From contig NZ_DS990394.1 in the NCBI RefSeq assembly GCF_000155475.1, positions 49,031 to 113,030 of the forward strand: 64,000 nt of DNA, given 5' to 3'. Made by a program: the position numbers and the translations under genes. Shown in pieces: positions 37,828 to 47,500 of this stretch. Position 1 is the first letter of the stretch. Each line of letters opens with the position of its first letter. The notes under the pieces were generated by a model, which saw only the letters and a program-made list of their open reading frames with translations, was not told the origin of the DNA and made no database searches. Source of the DNA: Helicobacter cinaedi CCUG 18818 = ATCC BAA-847. Its GTDB lineage: Bacteria > Campylobacterota > Campylobacteria > Campylobacterales > Helicobacteraceae.

Positions 37828-38985
37828 TTATTTTGGAGGTAGGAGTTCAAGGAGAGTGATCTCTCGCTCACTGCCTATCCGCATAGGTGGTCCCCAGAAT
37901 CCTGCACCTTGGGAAACATACACTTGTGTTTTACTTAAATTTTCAAGTGTGTGGAGTCCGGAGATATAGGGCTGTTGCAAGAGCATTGCTAGGGAAAATG
38001 GGAAAATCTGCCCCCCGTGTGTGTGTCCGCTCACAACAAGGCTGACTTTATCATAAGGTGGAGTGAGATAATGTATCACTTTTGGTTGATGAGAAAGTAA
38101 GATAATAGGCAAGGCAGAATCTACGCTTTCAAAAGTCTGCTTGATGTTAGGCTCAAGATAGCCTACACGCCACCCCATAAAATCCGCTATTCCAGCAATA
38201 TTAATGGTATTATCAAGCACATAATTTTGATTAATAAGAATATGGAATCCTAGAGTTTCTAGTTTTTCAAGGATATTTTCAACATCGTGAAAATACTCAT
38301 GATTACCTAATACATAAAACACACCCTGTGTTGCCTGAAGATTCTTAAGTTCATCTACACTGCTTTCAACATCTTTTAATCTTGCATCTACAATATCGCC
38401 CACAAGAAAAATTACATCGGCATTAAGGGCATTTGTCATCTCTACAATTTGCCTTGTTTTGCTCTGCTCCATAAGCCCACCGATGTGAATATCACTTAGC
38501 ACCACTGCCCTAAGAGGTGTGCTAAGCCCTTCAATCTCAAGGCTAAGCTGGATAATATCTGGCTTCTTTGTGCCATTGTAAGTGGCAAACACAAGCATTA
38601 CAAGGCTAAGGCAAAATATTCCTACCTTTGCTCTATGTCGCCACCTACTGCGCGCAGATTTTGTGCGGAGTGTCATAATAAAAAGTGAGCAGATTTGATA
38701 CATCAAAGCCGCCATAACAAAGAAAAAAGTAATACCAAGACAAAGTGAAAGTAAAAAGTAATACACCTGCGGCACATTGGCATTATCACGCAAGAAGAGA
38801 TATGCTACACAATGCAAGGCATTAATGATGGTAAAAATTTTCCACACTAGACGAATAAAAGGCTTGGTGCTAAGGGATTTTAACAATGCTTTGTAGATAT
38901 AAATATGGAGAATAATAAAAAGCAAAGAACCCATAAAGGGAAAAATGGCACTTTGCATTTGGGCAAATTCAGGCACATCTTGCAT
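37828..38985 (-). CDS. Membrane-bound metallophosphoesterase (YkuE/YaeI type)
   Basis: 385 residues. Four or five N-terminal hydrophobic helices (to about 145) precede a calcineurin-like domain with the metal ligands in order: VLSDIHIGG (about 168), FLVGDIVDA (about 196), VLGNHEYFHD (about 227), LLSHQPKV (about 296) and VVSGHTHGGQIFP (about 317). Family members cleave phosphoesters such as UDP-diacylglucosamine or phospholipids at the membrane; the substrate here is unknown. Confidence 0.85.
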   Translation of the reverse strand: MQDVPEFAQMQSAIFPFMGSLLFIILHIYIYKALLKSLSTKPFIRLVWKIFTIINALHCVAYLFLRDNANVPQVYYFLLSLCLGITFFFVMAALMYQICSLFIMTLRTKSARSRWRHRAKVGIFCLSLVMLVFATYNGTKKPDIIQLSLEIEGLSTPLRAVVLSDIHIGGLMEQSKTRQIVEMTNALNADVIFLVGDIVDARLKDVESSVDELKNLQATQGVFYVLGNHEYFHDVENILEKLETLGFHILINQNYVLDNTINIAGIADFMGWRVGYLEPNIKQTFESVDSALPIILLSHQPKVIHYLTPPYDKVSLVVSGHTHGGQIFPFSLAMLLQQPYISGLHTLENLSKTQVYVSQGAGFWGPPMRIGSEREITLLELLPPK

Positions 38986-39173
38986 AAAAATCCTTGTTGA
39001 AGTGGTTTGAAAGCTTTAATAAATCCTTGTTGCGTGGTAATTTACAAAGCTTATGGGTTGATTTCTAGGGGAGTATTGTAAGATAGTAATACTCAAAAGT
39101 CCATTAAGGCTATCATTTTTTTGTGGAAAAACACTTTGTTTAAAGAGATTGTTGAAAATTGATTGAAGTTAAG
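38986..39173. other. Intergenic region with small hairpin
   Basis: No ORF of note. GAGTATT (39071-39077) and AATACTC (39088-39094) form a 7-bp stem with a 10-base loop. Its role is unclear; it lies in the leader of the minus-strand phosphoesterase gene. Confidence 0.35.
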
Positions 39174-39214
39174 TAGATTCTACAATGTGGCATAAGCTCT
39201 AAATGTAGAATCTA
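39174..39214 (-). terminator. Inverted-motif hairpin after rplT
   Basis: TAGATTCTACA (39174-39184) and TGTAGAATCTA (39204-39214) are perfect 11-base complements with a 19-base loop, 7 bp beyond the rplT stop. It is another inverted pair of the abundant 7-mer and is likely to end the thrS-infC-rpmI-rplT transcript. Confidence 0.6.
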
Positions 39215-39220
39215 AAATCC

Positions 39221-39574
39221 TTATTTAATCCTATCCTTGACACTCGCGACAATAGTGTTAAATGTCTGTATGTCATTCATCGCCATATCAGCAAGAATCT
39301 TCCTATCAAGGTCAATATTGGCAAGTTTCAAAGCGTGGATAAAGCGAGAATAGCTTATCCCATTCATCTTACAAGCCGCATTAATACGCGTAATCCATAG
39401 CTTTCTAAAATCACGCTTTTTTTGCTTCCTATCGCGGAAAGCATAGCACATACTGCGTTCTAGCTGCTCTTTTGCCTTTCTAAAATGTTTGCGGCGTCCG
39501 CTGTAAAAGCCTCGCGCAAGTTTTAGAATCTTTTTATGTCTTCTTCTTCGGACAACGCCTGTTTTTACTCTCAT
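39221..39574 (-). CDS. rplT: 50S ribosomal protein L20
   Basis: 117 residues, standard length. It starts [34 protein letters not shown] and includes [21 protein letters not shown]20 is an early 23S rRNA-binding assembly protein and, in other bacteria, represses its own operon. It ends the thrS-infC-rpmI-rplT cluster. Confidence 0.98.
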   Translation of the reverse strand: MRVKTGVVRRRRHKKILKLARGFYSGRRKHFRKAKEQLERSMCYAFRDRKQKKRDFRKLWITRINAACKMNGISYSRFIHALKLANIDLDRKILADMAMNDIQTFNTIVASVKDRIK

Positions 39575-39655
39575 TTTTTCTCCTTTACCTTTTTAGGTGT
39601 AAGCTTTTTTGCTTCTCTTTCCCATAATGCTTGGCATAGTGGGGAGTTTAGATTC

Positions 39656-39850
39656 TTAAGCCATACAAAGCAGACTTTTTATAGAATCAACATTTGTGCT
39701 GTGAACATATTTTGGTGCATTCAAATTTGCCTTACGCTTATGCGATTTTTTTGTTAAGATATGGCTTTTAAACGCACTTCCGCGTTTAATGGCGTTTTTC
39801 TTTAGCTTAAAGCGTTTGGCTGCACCGCGATTTGTTTTCATCTTTGGCAT
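39656..39850 (-). CDS. rpmI: 50S ribosomal protein L35
   Basis: 64 residues: [19 protein letters not shown] at the start and a Lys/Arg-rich body, typical L35. It lies between infC and rplT as in most bacteria, 81 bp before rplT. Confidence 0.97.
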   Translation of the reverse strand: MPKMKTNRGAAKRFKLKKNAIKRGSAFKSHILTKKSHKRKANLNAPKYVHSTNVDSIKSLLCMA

Positions 39851-39871
39851 TATCTCTCTCCTTTCATAAGA

Positions 39872-40396
39872 TTAATGTTTGTCTTTTTTCTTTGGCACAT
39901 AAAGCACATTCAAATATTTGCCCTCAAGCTTTGGCTCTTTGTCGGCAACAGCAATATCTTCAAGCATTGCTGCAACTTTGTGAAGTGTATCCATACCCGC
40001 TTGTGGGATACTTAGCTCTCGTTGTTTGAGAAACACCTTAAACTTCACGTGCTTACCAGATTCTAAAAATTCAATAGCGTGTTTGACTTTGTAGTTAATA
40101 TCGTTTTGTGCAATTTGCGTTGAAAGCTTTATCTCTTTAATTTCAATTTGCTTTTGCTTTTTGCGTGCTTCTTTTTGCTTTTTTTCAGCTTGATAGCGAA
40201 ACTTGCCATAGTCCATAATCTTACACACCGGCGGCTTGGCATTGGGCGAAATCAGCACAAGATCAAGTCCGGCTTGATTGGCTAGATTCAAAGCTTCTTT
40301 GGAGGAGATAATCCCATACACCTCTCCATTATCGCCTACACAACGCACTTCTTTAAAGTTTATCTCTTCATTGAGTAATGTTTCTTCTCTGCTCAA
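39872..40396 (-). CDS. infC: Translation initiation factor IF-3
   Basis: 174 residues. The start is TTG at 40396, overlapping the thrS stop (TTTTGA), with AGGAG about 10 bases upstream; no ATG or GTG is available in frame. The N-domain has [17 protein letters not shown] and the C-domain has [16 protein letters not shown] and [24 protein letters not shown]-3 proofreads start codons, and an unusual start on its own gene is a known self-control device (AUU in E. coli), so UUG may serve the same role here. Confidence 0.96.
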   Translation of the reverse strand: MSREETLLNEEINFKEVRCVGDNGEVYGIISSKEALNLANQAGLDLVLISPNAKPPVCKIMDYGKFRYQAEKKQKEARKKQKQIEIKEIKLSTQIAQNDINYKVKHAIEFLESGKHVKFKVFLKQRELSIPQAGMDTLHKVAAMLEDIAVADKEPKLEGKYLNVLYVPKKKDKH

Positions 40397-42204
40397 AAGC
40401 GAATCTCTCCTATTTTTGTTTTTAGTGTCGTAATAAATTCAGCTTGAGAAAGCCCATATTGAGCCTTCTCTCGCCTATCGCGGATTGCTAAAATCTTCCT
40501 TTCCACTTCCTTTGCTCCAATCACCACAATCAGAGGGACTTTTTGTTTTTCTGCAAGTCTAATTTTTTTATTAAGACTTTCATTTTTGTCCATAATCTCC
40601 GCATATCCACCTATTTTAATAATCTCATTACGCAACTCCCTTGCATAGCCTAGCTGTGCATCCCCTATAGGGATAAGTATCACTTGTGTAGGGGCTATAA
40701 ATAATGGAAACTCACCGGCAAAATGCTCTGTCAAAATCGCCACAAAGCGTTCAAACGAGCCAAGAATCGCACGATGTATCATAACAGGCTGCACTTGGGC
40801 GTTATTCTCATCTGTGTAGCTAAGAGCAAAGCGTTCTGGGAGATTCATATCTACTTGAATCGTCCCACACTGCCATTTGCGTTTGAGTGCGTCTGTAATT
40901 TTAATATCAATCTTTGGTCCATAAAATGCCCCACCGCCCTCATCAATTTGATAGGCGATTTTATTTTCTTCCAAAGCATTTTTAAGTGCATTTGTAGCCG
41001 ATTCCCATACTCCATCATTACCGATAGATTTATCCGGTCGTGTGGATAGCTCCATTTCATACGCAAAATTAAAGGCATCTAAAATGCTTTTGGTAAAGCT
41101 TATGATGTGATTGACTTCATCTTTAATTTGGTTTGTTTGGCAGAAAATATGTGCATCATCTTGGGTAAATTCTCTCACACGCAAAAGTCCGTGTAAAACT
41201 CCGCTTTTCTCGTGTCTATGGACGATTCCATATTCATAAAAACGCAATGGTAACTCTCTATAACTTCGTGGCGAACTTTGATAGACTTTAATATGCCCTA
41301 CGCAATTCATAGGTTTAATGCCATATTCCTGCTCATCAATGGTTGTAAAATACATATTTTCTTTATAGTTATCATAATGTCCGCTTTTTTTCCACACATC
41401 ACTTTTGAGAATCTCAGGTCCCCTAACAGGCTCGTAGCCTCTTTCATTTAAGGCAATAGTGAGCAGTCGCTCAAGATTCTGTCGTAGTCTCGCACCTTTG
41501 GGCAACCAAATGGGTAGTCCCGCTCCAATTTCTTCATCAAAGGTAAAAAGTCCCATTTCCTGCCCAAGTTTGCGATGGTCTCGCTTTTTGGCTTCTTCAA
41601 TGGCAAAAAGATAATCTTTGAGTGATTGTTTATCAGCAAAGGCAATGCCATAAATGCGGATAAGCATTTGAGCCTTTTCATCTCCACCAAGGTAAGCTCC
41701 GGCGATTTTAGTGAGCTTAAAATGCTGTAAAAGCTTTGTATTTGGCAAATGTGGTCCACGACACAAATCTTCAAAATCTCCTTGCGTATAAACACTTAGC
41801 TTGTCATCAGGGATTTTACTCATCACAGCTTGTTTGAGCTCATCATTAGCAAACTTTGCTTCCGCATCTTTGCGTAAAAGTGTGGATTTGACAATAGGGT
41901 AGGCTTTTTTAGCAATCTCTAGCATTTTAGATTCAATGCTTGGCAGATCTTCTTCACTGATTTTAGAATCTACTTTAAAATCATAGTAAAAGCCCTCATT
42001 TACTACAGGTCCCACAAAAAACTTCGCCTCTGGATAGAGTGATTTAATTGCTTGAGCCATAAGGTGTGCACAAGAGTGGCGGATAATCTCTAAAGATTCA
42101 TGAGAGTTATCAAAATGTATATTTTCCCCATTGATATGTAGCTCATCTGCGGTGCAGAGATCATAAATTTGTTGATTATGTTTAATGCCTATAACTTCAC
42201 TCAT
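40393..42204 (-). CDS. thrS: Threonyl-tRNA synthetase
   Basis: 603 residues, class II. After a short N-terminal segment without a full TGS-like domain, the editing domain has [20 protein letters not shown] (about 42), and a Cys/His site [15 protein letters not shown] lies near 143. The core has motif 2 [29 protein letters not shown] and motif 3 [19 protein letters not shown]; the anticodon domain follows. It lacks about 40 N-terminal residues compared with E. coli ThrS, as is normal in Helicobacter. Confidence 0.97.
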   Translation of the reverse strand: MSEVIGIKHNQQIYDLCTADELHINGENIHFDNSHESLEIIRHSCAHLMAQAIKSLYPEAKFFVGPVVNEGFYYDFKVDSKISEEDLPSIESKMLEIAKKAYPIVKSTLLRKDAEAKFANDELKQAVMSKIPDDKLSVYTQGDFEDLCRGPHLPNTKLLQHFKLTKIAGAYLGGDEKAQMLIRIYGIAFADKQSLKDYLFAIEEAKKRDHRKLGQEMGLFTFDEEIGAGLPIWLPKGARLRQNLERLLTIALNERGYEPVRGPEILKSDVWKKSGHYDNYKENMYFTTIDEQEYGIKPMNCVGHIKVYQSSPRSYRELPLRFYEYGIVHRHEKSGVLHGLLRVREFTQDDAHIFCQTNQIKDEVNHIISFTKSILDAFNFAYEMELSTRPDKSIGNDGVWESATNALKNALEENKIAYQIDEGGGAFYGPKIDIKITDALKRKWQCGTIQVDMNLPERFALSYTDENNAQVQPVMIHRAILGSFERFVAILTEHFAGEFPLFIAPTQVILIPIGDAQLGYARELRNEIIKIGGYAEIMDKNESLNKKIRLAEKQKVPLIVVIGAKEVERKILAIRDRREKAQYGLSQAEFITTLKTKIGEIRF

Positions 42205-42206
42205 TT

Positions 42207-42764
42207 TTATACTTTCATTACCTCTTCTTCTTTGTGTCTTACCATATCATCGCATTTTTTGACAAACTCATCAGTGTATTTTTGAATCTCATCAAGCCCC
42301 TTTTTGCCCTCATCTTCGGTAATGTCTTTATCTTTTTCAAGCTTTTTAATGCCATTGTTAGAATCTTGGCGGATATTGCGGATAGCTACCTTTGCCTTTT
42401 CTCCCATTGATTTGGCTTGTTTGGCAATTTCCTTGCGTTGCTCCTGTGTCATTGGGGGAAAAAAGAGTTTCACACATTCGCTATCGCTGTTTGGATTTAC
42501 ACCGATGTTTGCCTCTTGAATAGCCTTTTCAATATCTTTGAGTAAAGGTTTTTCCCAAGGTGTGATAATGATAGTTGTAGCATCTTGAGCAATGACGGAG
42601 CCTACTTGATTAAGCGGTGTGGGTGTGCCATAGTAATCTATGCGGATATTATCTAAAATGCTAATGCTCACTTTCCCACTACGCAATGTGCTAAAGTCCC
42701 TGCGGAGAGATTCTATGGTCTTTTCCATATGGGATTTGGCGTTGTTATAAATATCATTTAACAT
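42207..42764 (-). CDS. frr: Ribosome recycling factor
   Basis: 185 residues, standard length. Signatures: [34 protein letters not shown] near 20-55, [20 protein letters not shown] near 97 and [16 protein letters not shown] near 135. RRF splits post-termination ribosomes with EF-G. It lies 2 bp upstream of thrS and 3 bp after secG, so a tight operon. Confidence 0.97.
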   Translation of the reverse strand: MLNDIYNNAKSHMEKTIESLRRDFSTLRSGKVSISILDNIRIDYYGTPTPLNQVGSVIAQDATTIIITPWEKPLLKDIEKAIQEANIGVNPNSDSECVKLFFPPMTQEQRKEIAKQAKSMGEKAKVAIRNIRQDSNNGIKKLEKDKDITEDEGKKGLDEIQKYTDEFVKKCDDMVRHKEEEVMKV

Positions 42765-42767
42765 AAC

Positions 42768-43163
42768 TTATTCCTTTGGTTGATTGTTTTGGCTTGAATC
42801 TAAAGGTGCTACAAGTGGTGCGGTTGGAGCGGCATTTTCATCTACGATAAAGGCATTTGGATTTGTAGCTGTATCCGCTGTTTGTGGTGTAGTAGGTGCT
42901 TGTGTGCTAGGCAATGAATCAAGGATGCTTTTTTCCGTTTGCTTGTTGTATGAGTAGCTAAGAGCAATCGTGTTAAGAACAAAAAGCAGTCCCAAAAACA
43001 TTGTAAATTTCGCCAAAAATCCAGCAGGACCTTTGGCGCCAAATACAGATTCATTACTTCCGCTATATGCCCCAAGTCCTATGCTTGAGCTTTTTTGCAA
43101 AAGCACCATAATGGTGATAAATATAGCCAATACAATTTGCACGACAAAAAGGGTGGTTGTCAT
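42768..43163 (-). CDS. secG: Protein translocase subunit SecG
   Basis: 131 residues with two membrane helices (TLFVVQIVLAIFITIMVLLQ; FTMFLGLLFVLNTIALSYSY) flanking the SecG loop SSSIGLGAYSGSNESVFGAKG. The C-terminal 45 residues are Pro/Thr/Ala-rich and low complexity. It is an accessory part of the SecYEG channel and shares an operon with frr. Confidence 0.95.
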   Translation of the reverse strand: MTTTLFVVQIVLAIFITIMVLLQKSSSIGLGAYSGSNESVFGAKGPAGFLAKFTMFLGLLFVLNTIALSYSYNKQTEKSILDSLPSTQAPTTPQTADTATNPNAFIVDENAAPTAPLVAPLDSSQNNQPKE

Positions 43164-43353
43164 CTAAAACTCCAAAGATTTAAAAATTAAGTCAAAATTA
43201 AGTTAAAACAAATATTTGAAAACAAATGGCGGATTATAGCAAAAAATCCTTAAACGAAGTCAAAGGCTTAATGAAAATGTAATGAATTTTGAGCTACAAT
43301 CCCAACTCTTTAACATTTGGCAAACTTTTTTGTAAAAGGCGGTTGTAACAAAA

Positions 43354-44753
43354 ATGATGAAAAATACTGATGTAGAATCATATACTTCGCATATAGATAT
43401 TGGAAATAGACAATTATTAGATTCGTCTCGGGGGGGGGGGTATCTCCTAAACAGAATCAATTAAATTCCATTAATCAAACTCCCAAATCCAAATCGGATA
43501 ATTACCAAAGCAACACACAAGCAAGGGTGGCTGTGATACTTCCCTGCTACAATGAGGAAAAGACTATCGCTCAAGTTATTGATGAAGTCTTTGCTGTCCT
43601 GCCAAACGCACATATTTATGTGTTTGATAATAATTCAAGTGATAATTCAAGAAATATTATTAAAGCAAAAATTGATGAGATAAAATCTTTAGATTGTCAT
43701 ATTGAGCGTAGCGAAATATCCAATATGGAATCTAAAAAAGATTTTTCGTGCTTATACACTCAAAATAACAAGACTGCAGAATCTTACAATTTTGCACCCC
43801 TACGCCCTGCACCCACACATTTGGATAAGAATCTAGATCCTAAAAATTACGCCCTAAACCCCGTAGCCCACCCAAATTTAGCACAGAATCTAGATTCTAT
43901 AAAAATGCACCCCAAACCCTGCACCCACACCGAATTGGTAGAGAATCTAGACTCTAAAACCCCCGCAAAATCCCTCACACTCCATAGTGTTAGCACGCAA
44001 GGTAAGGGGGCGGTTATGCGTGAGGCATTTGCCTTGATTGAGGCAGATTTCTACATAATGATTGATGCAGATACTGAACACGATGCTTCTATCTTACCAC
44101 AAGCACTAGCGTATTTTAGCACTCACAAACTTGATATGCTAAATATTGCAAGAGAGGCAGACTCTAGCACATATCGCAAGGGGCATAGCTTTGGCAATAA
44201 GCTGTTTTCAAAAAGCACACAAATGCTTTTTGGCACAAAAATTAACGATATGCTAAGTGGTTATAGAATCTTTTCTCGCCCTTTTGTGAAGAGCTTCCCA
44301 GCCTATAGCAATGGCTTTGAGATAGAGACTGAACTTACCATTTATGCCCTAGAGCAAAGGCTTCGCACCGATGAGATAAAAGCCCCTTATAAATCCCGTC
44401 CAGAAGGCAGCTTCTCTAAACTTTCAACCTTTAAAGATGGCTTTAAAATATCGCTTATGATTCTAAATCTCTTGTTTAGTGAGCGTCCTTTGCTTGTCTT
44501 TAGTGTGCTAAGCTCTATATGCTTTTTACTCTCTCTATTCTTTGGTGTGCCTGTCTTTTTGGAGTTTTTGGAGACTTCTAAGGTGGCGAGATTTCCTACA
44601 CTTTTTGTGTGCGTTGGGCTTATGGTGATTGCTGTGGTGCTTTTTATCGCAGGGCTTTTAGCCCATCTTATTACAAAAAGCATTAAAGAATCTCGCTATT
44701 TAGCCTATTTGCAAAGCAAAAGGGAAAGCTATAAGGGCATATATGGCGAGTGA
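43354..44753 (+). CDS. GT2 polyprenyl-phosphate glycosyltransferase (GtrB-like), phase OFF
   Basis: The frame from ATG ATG at 43354 stops soon after a G11 tract (43430-43440) at the present length. With 12 or 9 G it joins the main frame, which is open from 43410 to 44753 (first in-frame alternative start GTG at 43527). The catalytic part has ILPCYNEEKTIAQVI, VFDNNSSDNSR, MIDADTEHDA, KLFSKSTQMLFG and DMLSGYRIFSRPF, as in GT-A enzymes that load sugar onto undecaprenyl phosphate. Two membrane helices follow (VFSVLSSICFLLSLFFGVPV; VGLMVIAVVLFIAGLLAHLI). An insert of about 95 residues carrying a palindromic element and degenerate repeats splits the GT-A domain. Confidence 0.8.
43430..43440. repeat. 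Poly-G tract (G11), candidate ON/OFF switch
   Basis: Eleven G about 75 bases after the likely ATG of the GT2 gene. At 11 the protein ends after about 37 residues; at 12 or 9 the full-length protein is made. Confidence 0.9.
43694..43771 (+). repeat. Palindromic insertion element, copy 1
   Basis: It begins TTGTCATATTGAGCG and ends CTCAAAATAACAA; the ends are near inverted repeats. The core (AAATATCCAATATGGAATCT, then AAAGATTTTTCG) matches copy 2 in the next gene. It is inserted in frame in the glycosyltransferase, adding residues such as CHIERSEISNMESKKDFS. Confidence 0.7.
43791..43975 (+). repeat. Degenerate repeats inside the glycosyltransferase
   Basis: Three imperfect units each combine a CCCTGCACCCACAC or similar C-rich part with an AGAATCTAGA(T/C) part, giving protein motifs NLDPKN, NLDSIK and NLDSKT. 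The insert lies between the GT-A nucleotide-binding half and the metal-binding half. Confidence 0.6.
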
Positions 44754-45406
44754 TATTGTATCTTGTAGAAAAGATTCTAATGAGATGGAATCTAGTGCGG
44801 ATTATAAGGAAGGCTTGTTGTGTTAAGCGAAGTGAAATATATTGTCATACTGAAGCCTTTGAGGGCGAAGTATCCAATGTAGAATCTAAACAAGATTTTT
44901 CGCCTATGGCTCAAAATGACAAGACTCTAGATTCTAAAACACATAAAAGCTTAAAACAACTCATAGTATTTTTTTGTATCGGTGGGGGTATTACTCTTTT
45001 AGAGCTTTTAGGATTCTATATCCTATATAAAATTTTTGGGGTGCATTATATTCTTGCTTCGCTTATTATGTTTGTGCTAGCTAGTGGGATTGGTGTGTGG
45101 CTGTATCGGCGGTTTGTATTTGGTGGGACGCATTTGCATAGAGGCTTAGAAGTTGGGCTAACCTATCTTATCAACACCATAGGCATAGGACTAAATACGC
45201 TTATTTTGTGGCTATGTGTGGAGTTTTTGGGATTTGAAGCGATTGTGGCAAAGATTCTAGCTTCTTTGCTTGTGGCATTTTATGGCTTTTATGCGAGAAA
45301 GCTTGTCATTTATAGAAAAGAACCTAAATTCTATTTTTACACAAAAAGCCCTGCACCAGCCCATAAAGGTGTAGATTCTAAATTTATCAAAAAGGAGTGT
45401 CAATGA
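44750..45406 (+). CDS. GtrA-like flippase
   Basis: 218 residues starting at GTG 44750, overlapping the previous stop (GTGA). Residues about 24-65 are encoded by a copy of the palindromic element, and the GtrA domain follows with four membrane helices: LIVFFCIGGGITLLELLGFYILY, ASLIMFVLASGIGVWLYRRFVF, VGLTYLINTIGIGLNTLILWLC and ILASLLVAFYGFYARK. GtrA proteins move undecaprenyl-linked sugars across the inner membrane. It works between a GtrB-like transferase and a large membrane protein, the order of phage gtr cassettes. Confidence 0.85.
   Translation: MILYLVEKILMRWNLVRIIRKACCVKRSEIYCHTEAFEGEVSNVESKQDFSPMAQNDKTLDSKTHKSLKQLIVFFCIGGGITLLELLGFYILYKIFGVHYILASLIMFVLASGIGVWLYRRFVFGGTHLHRGLEVGLTYLINTIGIGLNTLILWLCVEFLGFEAIVAKILASLLVAFYGFYARKLVIYRKEPKFYFYTKSPAPAHKGVDSKFIKKECQ
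44842..44922 (+). repeat. Palindromic insertion element, copy 2
   Basis: It begins TTGTCATACTGAAGCC and ends CTCAAAATGACAA, with inverted-repeat ends (TTGTCAT / ATGACAA). It shares GTATCCAATGTAGAATCTAAA and AAGATTTTTCG with copy 1. It lies in frame in the GtrA-like gene. Confidence 0.7.
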
Positions 45407-47499
45407 TTGAAATTCTAAAATCTGTGCGATTAAGCAAAGGGAGTAAAATCGCCATTAGCGTGTGGTTTATTCTGCTTATGCTTGTGGTGATTATCTTTCT
45501 AGCTTTGCGTTTTATGAGTAAGGATAGGATAGATTATGCGGATATGATTGTGGAGAGTGAAGCTTCCCCACAAGTGATAGCGTGCAAGGAAAAATGTAAG
45601 GAAATTGGCAATATTGATAGAAATAACCTTGCGGAGTTTAATGCTTGTGAAAAGGCGTGTGAAGCTATTGTCCCTACGATATTTTCCTATAATGTGCGAT
45701 TGAAATTTGAAAATCCTATTTTTCGGGCACAGAAGCATTTTGTGGAAATCACACCTCTTGGTGTAGAGTGGAGTGATGTGGCAAAGAGTCTAAATCTTGG
45801 TGGGATAGAGCGGGTAGTCCAAGATTCTAAAGATAGTCATTTTGTTGTCATTACACTAGATTCACCGCTTGATATTGGGCAAAATCTCGGCGTGTTAAGT
45901 TATAAAAGCAAGATTTTAAGCAATACTTTGAAGTATTCTATTAAACAGCTTATTCTTATTTTGGTTATAGGCATTGGGCTTTGGGTGCTGCCTGTGTCTT
46001 GCAGGGCGTATTTTGCTACATTTGATAGAAAATATCCCAAAATCACACAAGATTCTATGCTTTTTAGCTTTTCTTTCAAAGATAAGACTTTTCTTAGCTT
46101 GAGTGCTGTTGTAATTCTTGGGCTTTTTGTGTTTCATTTTTGGCTTGGATACCCGGGCTTTCACATTAGTGGCGATACTTATAATTCCATTGGTTTGGCT
46201 AAAAATAACGCCCATCCTGTGTTTATTGCTTATGTGATGCAGTTTTTGTATTTTATCTTTGGGAAGCATTTGTATTATTTATTTTTGTTTAATCTCGTGC
46301 CTTTTTATGCTGGGCTGTTGTTTTTGGTATGGGGCTTTTATATTCGCTTTAGAAGTGTTTTTGCAATTTTGTTGTTATTTCCTATTTTTATAGGCAATAT
46401 TTATTTTCAAAATTTTATACAATACCATAGTTTTGCCCTACCTATGCTGCTGTTTTGCGGTTATGCTATGGTGCTTTTTATGCTGCTTGTGCCTTTGTCT
46501 GCAAGAAAAACTAAGATAATGTGGTGGCTTATTGGTATAGTATTCTTCTGTGCGATTTTATGGCGGCATAATGCGATTTTTAGCGTATTTCCTGTGAGTT
46601 TTGTGTTTGTGTATATGTGGCTTTGCAATCGCGGTATAAATACTAAAGAATTTGTAAAAAAATATATAAATGGTGTCATAGCCTGTGCGATACTCTGTCT
46701 TTGCGTGGTAATTATTGTGCCTAGGGCATTGACTGTTGGCGGATCATATCCTGCTAATCACCCATTTTTACATCAAATTGCTGGGGCTTGTGTGCCTGCC
46801 GATGATAGCAGTTGTTTTAAAGATGAGTGGTATTATCCACATAAGGGGTGGGAGGATATTAAGGCGTTGTATGAAAAATATCCGCTCAATGCTGATCCTT
46901 TTAATGTCGGCTGGGGATATGATGAATATCGTCCTATCCCACCCGGTAAAATTGATAAGCTTTATAGTCAATGGTTGAAAGCTATTTTAAAGTATCCTAT
47001 AAATTTTGCACAGCACGAGTGGAGATTTTTACAAGCTATGTGGATTCAAAATCCGGGCTGGATATTTGATAGCAAGGCTTTGCAGGGCAAGGCGTGGCAT
47101 CCGTGGCATATTTCACTACTGAGTGGTTTTCCGGAATCTGAACGAAGTGTCATATTTACGCCCGCACAAGAAAAGATTTATGACTTTTTATATGAGCATC
47201 GTTTGCTTTTAAATCATTTCTGGGGTGTGGTGTTAAGCTTTGGAGTGATGATACTCTCTCTTATTTTATGGCTAGTTAAGAGAGATTTACGCAATGGTTT
47301 GCTTATGTTTAGCTTTGGTGTGGGCTTTGCAGGATTTTTTAGTGCATTATTTATTGTGCTTTTTACCCCTGTAACAGAATCTCGCTATATGTCGCCAATA
47401 CTTCCTTTAGGACTTTTAGCGATCATTGGTTTTATAGCATTTATGCTTGATTGTAAGGCAAGGCATAGGGCGGATTCTGTGGTTGATGTGGGAGGCTGA
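45403..47499 (+). CDS. Large polytopic GT-C-like membrane protein
   Basis: The start is ATG at 45403, after AAAAAGGAG and overlapping the GtrA-like stop. 698 residues. One N-terminal helix precedes a loop of about 140 residues with a twin CX3C motif (CKEKC and CEKAC, 18 residues apart). About ten more helices follow, with an SGDTYNSIGLAKNNAHPVF loop after the third, typical in position for the acidic catalytic loop of GT-C enzymes. A large loop (about 450-560) has several Trp and Cys residues. It would attach the flipped sugar to a surface glycan. Specificity unknown; no close family recognised. Confidence 0.65.
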   Translation: MIEILKSVRLSKGSKIAISVWFILLMLVVIIFLALRFMSKDRIDYADMIVESEASPQVIACKEKCKEIGNIDRNNLAEFNACEKACEAIVPTIFSYNVRLKFENPIFRAQKHFVEITPLGVEWSDVAKSLNLGGIERVVQDSKDSHFVVITLDSPLDIGQNLGVLSYKSKILSNTLKYSIKQLILILVIGIGLWVLPVSCRAYFATFDRKYPKITQDSMLFSFSFKDKTFLSLSAVVILGLFVFHFWLGYPGFHISGDTYNSIGLAKNNAHPVFIAYVMQFLYFIFGKHLYYLFLFNLVPFYAGLLFLVWGFYIRFRSVFAILLLFPIFIGNIYFQNFIQYHSFALPMLLFCGYAMVLFMLLVPLSARKTKIMWWLIGIVFFCAILWRHNAIFSVFPVSFVFVYMWLCNRGINTKEFVKKYINGVIACAILCLCVVIIVPRALTVGGSYPANHPFLHQIAGACVPADDSSCFKDEWYYPHKGWEDIKALYEKYPLNADPFNVGWGYDEYRPIPPGKIDKLYSQWLKAILKYPINFAQHEWRFLQAMWIQNPGWIFDSKALQGKAWHPWHISLLSGFPESERSVIFTPAQEKIYDFLYEHRLLLNHFWGVVLSFGVMILSLILWLVKRDLRNGLLMFSFGVGFAGFFSALFIVLFTPVTESRYMSPILPLGLLAIIGFIAFMLDCKARHRADSVVDVGG

Positions 47500-47500
47500 C

